A stretch of DNA of 64,000 nucleotides from Radiobacillus kanasensis (GCF_021049245.1 NZ_CP088020.1:688001-752000), one strand, 5' to 3'. Positions 44,150 to 53,598 are shown, counted from the stretch's first letter. Translations and numbers: made by a program. The notes: generated from the sequence alone by a model not told the origin.

Positions 44150-45355
44150 ATGAAACAGAATAAAAATTTCGCTTTATTGCTAGTCGGACAATCGCTTGCG
44201 AATATAGGAGATGTCTTGTATGTTGTAAGCATTATTAGTCTTATTTTTGTCTGGACGGGTTCAGCAACAGCGTCATCCTTCGTACCGTTTACAATTACAA
44301 CCTCGATGTTCATTTCGAGTTTGTTAACACCACTATTGATCGGTAAAGTGAATTTGAAGTGGTTAATGGCAGGTTCACAAATTGGGAAAACGGTGTTGTT
44401 ACTTATACTAGGGCTTGTGTTGATGGGGCTAGCTGCAACGCATTTCTATGTTATTTTTCTTATAATTTCGTTGATTGCTTTTCTAGATGGCTGTGCCAAT
44501 CCAATTCGGCAAACGCTCATTCCGCATTACGTCAATTCGGACGCCTTAATCCAGGCAAACGGTCTTGCGCAAACAGTCACACAAGTGATTGAAGCGGTGA
44601 TGTGGTTTGTTGGTAGTTTGTTTTTACTTTTTCTAACGTCCCAACAGCTCATATGGCTGGTCGGAGGATTATTTGGAATTGCGAGTATTGTGTTGTGTTT
44701 CTTAGAAAATGTGGAGCATTCATCTGCAGAGCCAAGAGGAAAGCTGGATCAGGTGAAAGAAGGCTGGAAGACACTTTCCAAGACGCCTGTTTTAAGGAGA
44801 ATTGCTTGGATAGATTTTTTAGAAACATTGGCAGGGACTGTTTGGATTGCAGCTATTTTGTACGTGTTCGTGAGTGATGCCCTCCACGTAGGTGAAAAAT
44901 GGTGGGGCTTTATCAATGGAGCTTTCTGTCTAGGACTGATTGTCGGAAGCTTGTATTGTGTTCGTTATTCAAAGCTTGTTGAGAAACGAATGAGTACATT
45001 TATTTTAATTGGTTCGGTTTTGGGCTTCATCGTTACGGTTCTATTTAGTATGAATAGTATTCCCATTGTCGCCCTATTTTTGTCCTTATGCGTTGGGGTG
45101 TTTATGCAAATCAAAAATATTCCACAACAAACCGTAGTCCAGACGAGTGTAGCAAAGGAGCAGCTTTCGACCGTGTACACGTCATTAAGTGCGATTGCTA
45201 CGGGAGTGTTTGGTGTTGGCTCACTCCTGATGGGATTTTTAGCGGACTTAATAGGCATTCGCTTTGTATTCTTGTTTGCGGCACTGCTATTAGCATTAGT
45301 AATCGGAATTGTTTGGAAGAGCAAGCATTTGTTTGTCAAACATATAACGGAATAA
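44150..45355 (+). CDS. MFS transporter, probable macrolide/drug exporter type
   Basis: 401 aa, about 12 helices: KNFALLLVGQSLANIGDVLY, LIPHYVNSDALIQANGLAQT, and QTVVQTSVAKEQLSTVYTSL. Bacillus-type MFS_3 exporter. ATG 44150 is 6 nt after GGGGGA. Its leader may control translation. Confidence 0.83.
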   Translation: MKQNKNFALLLVGQSLANIGDVLYVVSIISLIFVWTGSATASSFVPFTITTSMFISSLLTPLLIGKVNLKWLMAGSQIGKTVLLLILGLVLMGLAATHFYVIFLIISLIAFLDGCANPIRQTLIPHYVNSDALIQANGLAQTVTQVIEAVMWFVGSLFLLFLTSQQLIWLVGGLFGIASIVLCFLENVEHSSAEPRGKLDQVKEGWKTLSKTPVLRRIAWIDFLETLAGTVWIAAILYVFVSDALHVGEKWWGFINGAFCLGLIVGSLYCVRYSKLVEKRMSTFILIGSVLGFIVTVLFSMNSIPIVALFLSLCVGVFMQIKNIPQQTVVQTSVAKEQLSTVYTSLSAIATGVFGVGSLLMGFLADLIGIRFVFLFAALLLALVIGIVWKSKHLFVKHITE

Positions 45356-45360
45356 TAAAA

Positions 45361-45395
45361 CAAACCGCATGGATGTAAATTTCCATGCGGTTTAA
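45361..45395. terminator. Bidirectional terminator, MFS gene / ABC operon
   Basis: AAACCGCATGG / CCATGCGGTTT around atgtaaattt. Confidence 0.85.
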
Positions 45396-45412
45396 GATTG
45401 TTCATGAATAGT

Positions 45413-46486
45413 TTAAAAACTAGCTGTTTTCTCAGGATGAACTCCCATTGGAATTTGCTCTTGTTTCATTCGGACAAATACAGAGTCCCCAAGTGGGAAC
45501 GCCTGCCATAGATCCATGTGAACAACCCAGTTTTGCTGTTGCGTTTGCACGGTATAGTGAATTTCCTTCCCTTGATATTGCACACTGGTGATAACTCCGG
45601 GAATACCGCCCTCATCATGAGAAAGTTCAATTTGCTCTGGACGGAGTGGATATAGGCTTTTCTTTTTTAAATCATCGGAAACTCCGTGATCCTGCCATTT
45701 CAATTGGGGAGCTAGTTCCGGTTCAAAATGATTTTCGTACCATGTTCCACGTATTAGGTTTGCTTTGCCTACAAAGCTAGCAACGAATTCCGTGGATGGA
45801 AAGCTATAGATTTCTCTTGGCGTACCTACCTGTTCGATTTTTCCTTGATTCATGACAACGATACGGTCGGCCATGGCTAGAGCTTCGCTTTGGTCATGGG
45901 TTACATAAATAATAGTGGCTTTCGTTAAGCGGTGTATCTCTTGAATTTCCTTGCGCATTTCCATTCGGAGCTCCGCATCCAGGTTACTTAACGGTTCATC
46001 CATTAACAATAGATCCGGTTGAGGTGCAATCGCACGTCCTAGTGCTACCCGTTGTTTTTGCCCGCCTGAAAGTTCATTTGGCATTCTACCCGCAAAGGCG
46101 TTCAATTCCGTGATGTCTAATACGTCCTGAATTCGCTCTTCTATGTTTATACCTTTTGGAACAAATCGATGGTGGACTAAAGGGAATCTAATATGTTCCT
46201 TTACATTCAAATGTGGCCATAGCGCAAAGGATTGAAACACCATTCCAATGTTTCGTTTTTCTGGTGGTAATGTAGATTTAGGGTTTCCTACTTCGCTTCC
46301 ACTAATTTGAATGCTCCCATCCGTAGGTGAATCGAAGCCTGCTAGTAGGCGAAGGAGCGTAGTTTTTCCACAACCAGATGGTCCCAAAATGGCGATGAAT
46401 TCACCATCTTCAATTTCCAGATGGATTCCTTTAAGAGCCTCAAACTTGCCAAACTGCTTTACTAAATTCTTTACTATGGTTGTCAT
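45413..46486 (-). CDS. ABC importer ATPase (AfuC/FbpC/PotA-like)
   Basis: 357 aa. Walker A GPSGCGKT, signature LSGGQKQR, Walker B LLLMDEPLSNLD, H-loop VTHDQ, then a C-terminal TOBE/OB domain (about 240-350, with YPLRPEQIELS). Start ATG 46486 overlaps the permease stop (ATGA). Last gene of the six-gene operon; family once called ferric, but some members take hexose phosphates or phosphonates. Confidence 0.88.
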   Translation of the reverse strand: MTTIVKNLVKQFGKFEALKGIHLEIEDGEFIAILGPSGCGKTTLLRLLAGFDSPTDGSIQISGSEVGNPKSTLPPEKRNIGMVFQSFALWPHLNVKEHIRFPLVHHRFVPKGINIEERIQDVLDITELNAFAGRMPNELSGGQKQRVALGRAIAPQPDLLLMDEPLSNLDAELRMEMRKEIQEIHRLTKATIIYVTHDQSEALAMADRIVVMNQGKIEQVGTPREIYSFPSTEFVASFVGKANLIRGTWYENHFEPELAPQLKWQDHGVSDDLKKKSLYPLRPEQIELSHDEGGIPGVITSVQYQGKEIHYTVQTQQQNWVVHMDLWQAFPLGDSVFVRMKQEQIPMGVHPEKTASF

Positions 46487-48219
46487 GACTGTTTTCCCAC
46501 CTTTCGATTCCAAAAAGATTCCAATACGTACAACAAGAAAAACCCAAGGATAATTAAACCGACAATTAAACTGGAAAAGGCTGTAGAATAAGTCGAATAG
46601 CCAGCTTGCTCGTAACCGAAAATAACGACTCCAATCGTTTCGGAATTACTGGACCACAATAAAGAGGACACCGTTAATTCTGTTAAGGCCGTTAAAAAGA
46701 CCAAAAACGCTCCGCTTAGTACACCGGGTAAAAGAAGAGGGATTAAAATTTTTCTCCACTTTGCCCAGCCATTCGACCCACTAACCTGTGCGGCTTCCTC
46801 CATGGAAATATCTACTTGCATGACGGCTGTGATACTGCCACGGACCTGTAAGATGAGGAATCTCGTAATATAGGCGATAAACAGAATCATGATCGACCCA
46901 TAGATACCAGGATTCCACCCGGGAAGGGGCTCCATCCAAGCAAAAATCATGGAAAGCGCCATGACGGTCCCAGGTAGTGCGTATGGTAATCCAATCGAGA
47001 TTTCTGTCCACTTGTTTAATGGATTCGGCTTACGAATACGGTAATAGGCAAATGCCGTCCCTACGACAATCCCAATAATTGTCGTTAAGGAAGCAAGGGT
47101 CACACTATTAAAGAATGCTTGCTTTGCTTTCGGACTCGTATCTAGGATGAATTGATAGTTTTTTAGACTTATATTTTCTAACGTGAAATCTACTCCATAA
47201 GCCGTCAAGAGAGAAGTCATAGCCATGGAAACAAGTGGAATGACACCTGTAAGAAGGAAGAAACACCATAACATGACTTCTATCCATATTTTCTTCTTCC
47301 CTAAATAATAACGAGGCTGTTTGTCCTCTGTTGTGGTTTCGATTCGTTTTGATTTTCTTAGCAAAAGCCACTGAAATAAGGTTCCAAGTAATGCAATTAC
47401 ACCTAAAATCACAGAAAGAGTGGCAGCATTAGCGAAAGCAGAAGGTCCAAACCCTACTACTTGTTGATAGATATACGTACTTAACACACTTATGTTAGCT
47501 GGAATACCTAAGAAGGCAGGGATGCCGAAGTTATCTAAATTAGCTAAAAAGGCAAGAAATCCACCGCTTGCAATTCCCGGTAAAGCTAAAGGGATAGTTA
47601 CTTTTAAAAACGTCGTCCACCTACTAGCTCCTGATACTCGGGTAGCTTGCTCCAATTCACGTGGAATTTTTCTTAATACACTAACAGAAAGCAAATAAAC
47701 TAAAGGATAATGCGATAAGCCAAGCACAAATATGATCCCCGCTAAGCTGTAAAGATTTATATCTGGAACAGAAAAAGGGAGAAGGGATGCTACTTTTTGA
47801 AAAAGTCCGCTTGCTCCAAAAAACTGCGTCCAAGCCAGCGTAGATATATAAGACGGAATGACAAAAGGTAGAATAATAAATATTTGCATCAGTTTTTTAG
47901 CGCGTAAGTCTGTGTAAGCAACTAACCATGCAAATGAAACCCCTAGTGTGACTGATATAGCTGTAGATCCAACAACGATAATCAAGGTGTTCTGAATAAC
48001 GGACCAAGTCGTTGGGTCCTGAAGGATAGTCGTGTAATTGGTTAATGCAAAAGCTCCATCCTTTTGGAAGCTTAGGGCAATTAATCGATATATTGGTAAA
48101 AGAAAAATGACAAAAATAATCGGGATGCCAGTCCATGTTAGTAATTTTTTTGGTGTAAATAGAGAAGATAATGCCTTAGTTGGCACTATCTCTCTACTAG
48201 AAGATACATTTGCTTTCAT
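46483..48219 (-). CDS. ABC importer permease, duplicated (AfuB/FbpB-like)
   Basis: 578 aa with two BPD_transp_1 domains of about six helices each. EAA loops: EQATRVSGASRWTTFLKVTI and EEAAQVSGSNGWAKWRKILI. One protein forms the whole channel, as in FbpB. Partner of the adjacent ATPase and binding protein. Confidence 0.9.
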   Translation of the reverse strand: MKANVSSSREIVPTKALSSLFTPKKLLTWTGIPIIFVIFLLPIYRLIALSFQKDGAFALTNYTTILQDPTTWSVIQNTLIIVVGSTAISVTLGVSFAWLVAYTDLRAKKLMQIFIILPFVIPSYISTLAWTQFFGASGLFQKVASLLPFSVPDINLYSLAGIIFVLGLSHYPLVYLLSVSVLRKIPRELEQATRVSGASRWTTFLKVTIPLALPGIASGGFLAFLANLDNFGIPAFLGIPANISVLSTYIYQQVVGFGPSAFANAATLSVILGVIALLGTLFQWLLLRKSKRIETTTEDKQPRYYLGKKKIWIEVMLWCFFLLTGVIPLVSMAMTSLLTAYGVDFTLENISLKNYQFILDTSPKAKQAFFNSVTLASLTTIIGIVVGTAFAYYRIRKPNPLNKWTEISIGLPYALPGTVMALSMIFAWMEPLPGWNPGIYGSIMILFIAYITRFLILQVRGSITAVMQVDISMEEAAQVSGSNGWAKWRKILIPLLLPGVLSGAFLVFLTALTELTVSSLLWSSNSETIGVVIFGYEQAGYSTYSTAFSSLIVGLIILGFFLLYVLESFWNRKVGKQS

Positions 48220-48228
48220 TCGCTCACC

Positions 48229-49239
48229 TTATTCTCCAAACAGTTCACTAAATTGTTTTTTATCGTCTTCACGTGCTTGGTATAGTTCCTTAATATCTGC
48301 CTCTAACACGTTCATATCCTTAATGGTTCTTAAACCTTCTGGAGCTTCTACCCCTTTGCGGATAGGTGTGTACCCAATTTCAGCAGCAAGCTTTTGTCCC
48401 TCTTCTGATAATACGAAGTCTACGAATGCTTTGGCTGCAGCCTCGTTTTGCGTATTTTTCATAATCCCGATTGGTTCGGTGATAACAGGTACGCCTTCTT
48501 CAGGATAAACAAGTTTAACAGGAGATCCTTCCGCCTCGGCACGTGCCACAATAAAATCAACGACCATACCGTAAGTTTCTTCTCCAGAAGCAACTGCCTT
48601 CAGAACAGCCCCGTTTCCTTCTGTAACCGTTATGTCGTTGTTTTTTAAGTTTTCGTAGAAGTCCCAACCGAAGTCATCGTTACGAGTTAAGACACCTAAG
48701 TTATAAGCGGCTGCACCAGAGTAAAGTGGACTAGGCATAATCGTGCTTCCGCTAGAATCAGAATCCGTCAGTACTTTCCAGGATGTTGGCATTTCGGATA
48801 CGTTGTCCGTGTTCACTACTAAAGCAGTAGACATGACTTTTGTGCCCGTGTACGTACCGTCTGGATCAACGAAGTTTTCTGGGATTTCCTTCGCTTCTTC
48901 TGACTTATAGGTCAAGAGCATATCTTGTTCTTTCAAGCTTTCAAATGTTACAGAATCCGCGACCAATAGGACGTCAGCTTGTACATCACCAGCTTGTTCT
49001 TCTGCCATAACTTTACTGATGACTTCTTCTGTTCCAGAGCGGAATACATTCACGTTTACATCCGGATATTTTTCATTGAACGCAGTAACTAATTGTTCTG
49101 CATCGACATCTGGCTGGGAAGTATAAAACGATAAATCTCCAGAAACATCACCAGAATCCGTTGTTTCACCTTGCGCAGCACAACCTGTGATAAGGCCAAT
49201 ACTTAATAGAGCAGCTACTCCTAATTTAAATTTAGACAT
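48229..49239 (-). CDS. ABC importer substrate-binding lipoprotein (SBP_bac_6/AfuA-like)
   Basis: 336 aa. Signal peptide with lipobox LITGC, then a two-lobe binding protein (DLSFYTSQPDVDAEQLVTAF, VLLVADSVTFESLKEQDMLL, MPSPLYSGAAAYNLG). The Tyr pair typical of ferric binding proteins is not evident. This family includes AfuA (sugar phosphates) and PhnS-like (2-aminoethylphosphonate) proteins; ligand inferred from neighbours to be an organophosphate. Confidence 0.85.
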   Translation of the reverse strand: MSKFKLGVAALLSIGLITGCAAQGETTDSGDVSGDLSFYTSQPDVDAEQLVTAFNEKYPDVNVNVFRSGTEEVISKVMAEEQAGDVQADVLLVADSVTFESLKEQDMLLTYKSEEAKEIPENFVDPDGTYTGTKVMSTALVVNTDNVSEMPTSWKVLTDSDSSGSTIMPSPLYSGAAAYNLGVLTRNDDFGWDFYENLKNNDITVTEGNGAVLKAVASGEETYGMVVDFIVARAEAEGSPVKLVYPEEGVPVITEPIGIMKNTQNEAAAKAFVDFVLSEEGQKLAAEIGYTPIRKGVEAPEGLRTIKDMNVLEADIKELYQAREDDKKQFSELFGE

Positions 49240-50032
49240 GGAAAAATTCCTCCTTATTTCGATTGAAATGATGGAACCATCGATTAATTTGGTCCGTTTT
49301 TCTTTTTTGTGTCCCTCTCATCTCGATAGGGGATACGGTTATGAATCCTTCTCTTAGTGCACTAAAATCTTTATCCTTCGGTAACCCTGTCAGCTGTTGA
49401 TATTCATCCTTTAGCCAGTAATAGAGCTGCCCATGTGGATCGTTAAGTCCCACGTAACGGTAACGAGGTACAGACATATCTAATGGGACCACTTTTACTC
49501 CTTTACAAAGCTCCTTGGACGTATAAGGTAAGTTAATGTTTAAAATCATCCCTTTTGGAATTTGATTTTGTAAGATCACCTCCGCAATTTGATAAAATAA
49601 CGGCTTCACTTGCTGGTAATTGATATTTGTACTTTCTAGGGAGGCAAGGGAAACCGCTACGGCTGGTATTTCAGATAACGATGCTTCTGTTGCCCCGGCA
49701 ATTGTGCCAGAGTAATACACATCTCTTCCTAGGTTTGGTCCTATATTAATCCCGGAAAACACTATATCGGGAGGTTCTTTCATTAATACTTCCAGAGCTA
49801 ACTTCATACAATCGGCTGGTGTCCCATTTACCATCCATGAATGAACGCTAGACGAGAAAAGACTCGTTTGAATGGCTTTTAGCGGATTTCTTAGTGTGAT
49901 AGAGTGACTGATAGCACTGCGCTCTTTATCTGGGCAAACGACATACACTTCCCCAAAATGTTGTAGCACATTGACCATCGCTTCTAGTCCAGGATGAAAA
50001 ATGCCATCATCATTAGTGACTAATATCCTCAA
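49232..50032 (-). CDS. surE: SurE 5'/3'-nucleotidase
   Basis: 266 aa. Motifs NDDG, GTPADC, SGINIGPNLGRD and YSGTIAGA with metal ligands as in SurE survival proteins, which dephosphorylate nucleoside monophosphates. Unusual place: between an isomerase and a binding protein, overlapping both (8 bp and 20 bp), so co-translated. Confidence 0.92.
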   Translation of the reverse strand: MRILVTNDDGIFHPGLEAMVNVLQHFGEVYVVCPDKERSAISHSITLRNPLKAIQTSLFSSSVHSWMVNGTPADCMKLALEVLMKEPPDIVFSGINIGPNLGRDVYYSGTIAGATEASLSEIPAVAVSLASLESTNINYQQVKPLFYQIAEVILQNQIPKGMILNINLPYTSKELCKGVKVVPLDMSVPRYRYVGLNDPHGQLYYWLKDEYQQLTGLPKDKDFSALREGFITVSPIEMRGTQKRKTDQINRWFHHFNRNKEEFFHV

Positions 50033-50819
50033 TCGTTTTCCTCCTTAATAGGGATTTTTTATTTAGATAGGATAGGTTTTGCTGTAGCTTGGCCAAGGAA
50101 CGATCATTTTCAAAGCCTTCCACTACGATAGGAAGGTCTGAGTACACCAATTCCTCTAAAATAGGATGCAAGTCAATAGATCCTGTCCCAAGTGGTACAT
50201 GGTATATTTGGTCGGTGGAATCACTAATGTGAACCTTGTTGATGCGATTCATTCGATGAAAGTAGTCCAAAGGCTTCTTTGATAACGGAACATGTGCGAC
50301 ATCAAAGGTTGTTTGCACGTTCTCCGGTAGATGCTCAAGAATCTGATTCATAGATGCAGGTTCTGTAATAAATTCCTTTTTGAGCGGTTCCATGAGCTCC
50401 AAAGACAAAGTCACCTCTAACTGATCTGCTTTTTCAGCAAGGATCTGTAGATTATGAATGAATATTTCCTTGTGTTTATCGATCCACTCGTTGGTAAGGG
50501 TGTACCTACCAGGATGGATAGTTACATTCGTTGCCCCAATTTCTTTTGCTAAAATCATTGATTTCTCAATTTCATAGATAGACTGCATTCGTATCCCTTC
50601 ATTGATGGCTGATAAATTCAAGTCCCAGCTTGCAGCATGGAGAGATAACTCGATATCGTAATCCTCCTTGGCCTGAAGAATGGAGTCTATCGACGTATGA
50701 TAGTGCCAAACATGCTCTGCCCAGATCTCCACACCATCGAAGTGAAACTGGTTTGCAAGTTTAATCACGTCGTCCGGTGGATAGGCCCAACATAGTGATG
50801 AGGAGACAAATAATCTCAT
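50013..50819 (-). CDS. Sugar phosphate isomerase/epimerase-like TIM barrel
   Basis: 268 aa AP-endonuclease-2/xylose isomerase-like barrel: LSLHAASWDLN, NVTIHPGRYT, LSLELMEP, TTFDVAHVPLSK, NKVHISDSTDQIYHVPLGTG and IVVEGF give the usual metal-binding E/D/H set. ATG 50819 overlaps the PHP stop (ATGA), RBS GGAGAG. Substrate unknown. Confidence 0.85.
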   Translation of the reverse strand: MRLFVSSSLCWAYPPDDVIKLANQFHFDGVEIWAEHVWHYHTSIDSILQAKEDYDIELSLHAASWDLNLSAINEGIRMQSIYEIEKSMILAKEIGATNVTIHPGRYTLTNEWIDKHKEIFIHNLQILAEKADQLEVTLSLELMEPLKKEFITEPASMNQILEHLPENVQTTFDVAHVPLSKKPLDYFHRMNRINKVHISDSTDQIYHVPLGTGSIDLHPILEELVYSDLPIVVEGFENDRSLAKLQQNLSYLNKKSLLRRKTIEDISH

Positions 50820-51637
50820 GATATTCTCTCCTTTTTTATCCATTGGAGAATCTGCTTTTCATCCATCGTGACACTACCGATCGGAAATGGATTACGCGAG
50901 TTTGGGCCGTGATGATCACTTCCACCTGAAAACATGAGACCTAATTCAAGTGCCTTTTCACGCCAAAAGGTCGTTTGGCTCGTCGTATGCTTAGAATGAT
51001 AGGCCTCAATCCCATCTAATCCATAGCTAACTAGGTTATCCATTTGGATGGCAAAATCGTAGATTCCTGGGTGAGCAAGAAAGGCTTTTCCACCCGCTTG
51101 ATGGATGAGTTGAATAGCTTGTTCTGCTGTAAAAGGTGGGCGGGCACAAAATGCCGGAGCCCCTTTACGTAATAACTCGTTATAAGCCTCCTGGGGAGAG
51201 GGGAAATACCCTTTTGCAAAAAGTTCCATTGCGATATGCGTCCTTACAATTACGCCACCTTGCGCATGTGCCATGCAATCTTCAAAGGTTATAGAGTATT
51301 GCATGTCCTGTAGTTTTTCCACGATTTGTTTAGCCCACTCTATTCGTTGTTCTTGTCTTTTTTGAATATGGTTTAGTAGAACAGTAGAGTCAGGATCAAA
51401 CTGATATCCTAAAATGTGGATTTCCCCATCCGGTCCGTCCGTATTCAGTTCGATACCAGGGATAAGGGTTACTCCCATTATCTTCGCAAGAGCTACTCCT
51501 TCATGATAGCCAGCAATCTCATCATGATCTGTAATGGAGATTAGATGTAATTCATTGTCTGCAGCATTTTGGATGATTTCCGCTGGTGTCCATTCCCCAT
51601 CGGAAAATGTGGAATGGATATGTAGGTCCATCTTCAT
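50816..51637 (-). CDS. PHP-domain phosphoesterase (YciV/TrpH-like)
   Basis: 273 aa. Metal motifs DLHIHSTFSDG, ITDHDEIAGY, PGIELNT, VRTHIA, AFLAHPG, and GGSDHHG. Related enzymes release phosphate from 3',5'-bisphosphonucleotides. ATG 51637 follows GGGGGG by 7 nt. First gene of the operon. Confidence 0.88.
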   Translation of the reverse strand: MKMDLHIHSTFSDGEWTPAEIIQNAADNELHLISITDHDEIAGYHEGVALAKIMGVTLIPGIELNTDGPDGEIHILGYQFDPDSTVLLNHIQKRQEQRIEWAKQIVEKLQDMQYSITFEDCMAHAQGGVIVRTHIAMELFAKGYFPSPQEAYNELLRKGAPAFCARPPFTAEQAIQLIHQAGGKAFLAHPGIYDFAIQMDNLVSYGLDGIEAYHSKHTTSQTTFWREKALELGLMFSGGSDHHGPNSRNPFPIGSVTMDEKQILQWIKKERIS

Positions 51638-51720
51638 TAACATTCCCCCCAATCTATGAACTCTTATATCCAATGGTACGGGAGAAATATTAACCTCGTT
51701 TAAATAGAAAATTGAAATGT

Positions 51721-51737
51721 TGTTAAGAAAGTGTAAA
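51721..51737 (-). promoter_or_regulatory. Possible PhoP-type direct repeat
   Basis: On the minus strand TTTACA (51737-51732)-N5-TTAACA (51726-51721), matching the TTHACA repeat with 11-bp spacing of B. subtilis Pho boxes. Only two of the usual four repeats are good and the -10 is weak. It lies 84 nt upstream of the PHP gene. Confidence 0.35.
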
Positions 51738-51931
51738 GGGAGGTTGAGATAGGGAGCGTTTAGGTGAAAGAGAGTGAGGTGCTGAGATGGGTGTTCTATC
51801 AGGGTTAGAGGAATAGTTTGATAGATTTAGCCAGTGAGGATGGTAAATCTAAGGTAAAGAAATTTACTATTTGTTCATATAACCAACCTATTCGTTTTTT
51901 TATGGGTAAAAGGATTTTTAATGAACAAGAA

Positions 51932-51961
51932 ATAGGAGCTGTAACAGTGAACAGCTCCTAA
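51932..51961 (-). terminator. Hairpin after YnfA-like gene
   Basis: AGGAGCTGT / ACAGCTCCT, 9 bp perfect; followed on the minus strand by ATTTCTTGTTC, a moderate T-tail. Confidence 0.55.
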
Positions 51962-51987
51962 CTAAATTTCTATTCATAGTTTTGGGT

Positions 51988-52314
51988 TCAATCGCGAGGT
52001 GCAAATAACATGACAGAGACACCAATCAAGCAAATCCCAGCACCTAGCCAGTCATATAAATCCGGTGTCTTTTTGTCTATTCCCCAGCCCCATAAAACAG
52101 ATAAAACGATAAATACTCCACCATAAGCCGCATACACCCTACCAAAGGAAGGAAAGGTTTGGAATGTAGCAATTATTCCATAAAGGGCTAAAGATATTCC
52201 CCCTGCAATGCCCCAATAATAGGGTTTACTTTCTCGTAACCATAACCAAATTAAATAGCCACCACCGATTTCCGCTAAACCAGCGACTATAAATAAAACA
52301 ATTGCGTAAATCAT
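51988..52314 (-). CDS. YnfA/UPF0060 family membrane protein
   Basis: 108 aa, four helices, SMR-like. [20 protein letters not shown] and [15 protein letters not shown] then [18 protein letters not shown] are the family marks. ATG 52314 with GGAAGTG upstream. Confidence 0.9.
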   Translation of the reverse strand: MIYAIVLFIVAGLAEIGGGYLIWLWLRESKPYYWGIAGGISLALYGIIATFQTFPSFGRVYAAYGGVFIVLSVLWGWGIDKKTPDLYDWLGAGICLIGVSVMLFAPRD

Positions 52315-52518
52315 GCACACCACTTCCCGAATAATCATTTTAAGGAAATTATAACGTATCCTGAACGAGAGTAAGAAAGGAAAAAGTCGTCTGGGATTTT
52401 ATGTTAAACTTTAATTAAGGTTAAAGAAGAGGAATAAAAGAAAAATGCAATATCAAATATTCCTTAGAGAAATTTGTAGCTAGTCATAGCTATTCACTGA
52501 TTAGGAGGAGGTTTATAG

Positions 52519-52815
52519 ATGCCAACTTGTCAGAATTGTGATACGAAGTGGGACTGGGCGGAATCCATTAAAAAGTCGTTCACACTCGATAATTCAATGG
52601 AATGCCCCTACTGTAAGCGAAAGCAATATGTGAGTAAGAAATCGAGAAGACGAATGAGCTTCGGAAACTTTATAGGTCCTTTTGTTCTATTAATACTACT
52701 TATGGGCCAGCCCATTTTGGTCATTGTAAGTGCCGCAGTAGGGTTATTTGCACTTGTGATGTGCTTATACCCTTTCCTTATGGAACTATCGAATGAAGAA
52801 GAACCGCTTTGGTAG
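52519..52815 (+). CDS. TIGR04104-type zinc-ribbon membrane protein
   Basis: 98 aa. CQNC...CPYC zinc ribbon (residues 4-40), then RKQYVSKKSRRRM and two helices. Matches small YgzB/TIGR04104-like Bacillus proteins. RBS TAGGAGGAGG. Confidence 0.78.
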   Translation: MPTCQNCDTKWDWAESIKKSFTLDNSMECPYCKRKQYVSKKSRRRMSFGNFIGPFVLLILLMGQPILVIVSAAVGLFALVMCLYPFLMELSNEEEPLW

Positions 52816-53026
52816 AAGGAAAGACTAAATAACTGTTATAGATCTATTATTTTTGATCACTTTATTAAAAAACTTTACTCTAGGACTACTTCGGAAGGAA
52901 TTTCATTGGATAGAAGACATTCCTTATTCCATATATATGGTAATTTTCTGTGTGTTTGCGAAACGTTCAATCGAATTAAAACGTAAATAATAGAGAATAC
53001 ATCTTAGAAGAAAAAGGAGAATGATC

Positions 53027-53296
53027 ATGTTACCAATTATCTTATCTGCTGTACTAGTTCTTACCATGATAATTTCGATATTCACCGTAATTAGGAAACG
53101 GAAAAAATTAGGTATTACAGGCTTTAAAACAGCATTAACCTCTATCTGTTTTTACCTGGTTGCGGTCGTTAATTTGCTTGCCTATTGGTTAGATTTTATG
53201 GGAATCATTAGCTGGGTCATTACTGTTGCATTACTTCTCCTAGGTGCTTATTTTACAAAATATATGTCAGTAACTGAACGTGGAGGTCAGACATGA
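53027..53296 (+). CDS. Three-helix membrane protein, 89 aa
   Basis: MLPIILSAVLVLTMIISIFT, RKRKKLG loop, two further helices. ATG 53027 is 7 nt after GGAGA. Its stop overlaps the start of the 31-aa gene. Confidence 0.65.
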   Translation: MLPIILSAVLVLTMIISIFTVIRKRKKLGITGFKTALTSICFYLVAVVNLLAYWLDFMGIISWVITVALLLLGAYFTKYMSVTERGGQT

Positions 53297-53388
53297 TAAA
53301 AATTCTCTTAGGAGTTGTTGTCATTCTTGCAGCCATTGCACCAGTGATTGCTTCGGTGTCTTTTGCGAATATGGATAAAAATAAGTGA
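53293..53388 (+). CDS. Tiny membrane protein, 31 aa
   Basis: MIKILLGVVVILAAIAPVIA then SVSFANMDKNK: one helix and a short tail. GGAGG is 6 nt upstream; ATG overlaps the preceding TGA. The last 19 codons and the following 120 bp recur near 54508, so it is on a duplicated segment. Confidence 0.5.
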   Translation: MIKILLGVVVILAAIAPVIASVSFANMDKNK

Positions 53389-53512
53389 GAGAAATAGGAA
53401 GTTCTATCTTGCCAACCTCTTGTCAAGAAAGAGTAGTTCTGTTTTGGAGTACAACAATAATATTTGTAATTGAATTTATAGTAGGAATTGCAATACTTCT
53501 TAATAGAGTAAT
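53332..53512. repeat. Segmental duplication, copy 1
   Basis: From GCCATTGCACCAGTGATTGC through the end of the tiny gene and the CTATCTTGCCAA..CTCTTG, AGTAGTTCTGTTTTGGAGTA and GGAATTGCAA.ACTTCTT blocks. Copy 2 is 1.18 kb downstream. Confidence 0.85.
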
Positions 53513-53598
53513 GGTTGATATTAATGAGGAATAGGTACGTATAAGGTGAAATAAACATAATGCTTATTCATCTAACTGGCAGGATGATGGCATAACGA

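Larger units (their letters stand above)
51638..51987. other. Divergent intergenic region with possible PhoP box
   Basis: No gene seen. Holds the possible PhoP half-sites (51721-51737) for the left operon and, at 51932-51961, an AGGAGCTGT/ACAGCTCCT hairpin at the end of the YnfA gene. Confidence 0.5.

Noticed and set aside
52829..52990. Open frame reading LLFLITLLKNFTLGLLRKEF to RSIELKRK
   Set aside because: Looks protein-like with a helix and basic tail, but it lacks a start codon with RBS; at most a relic.
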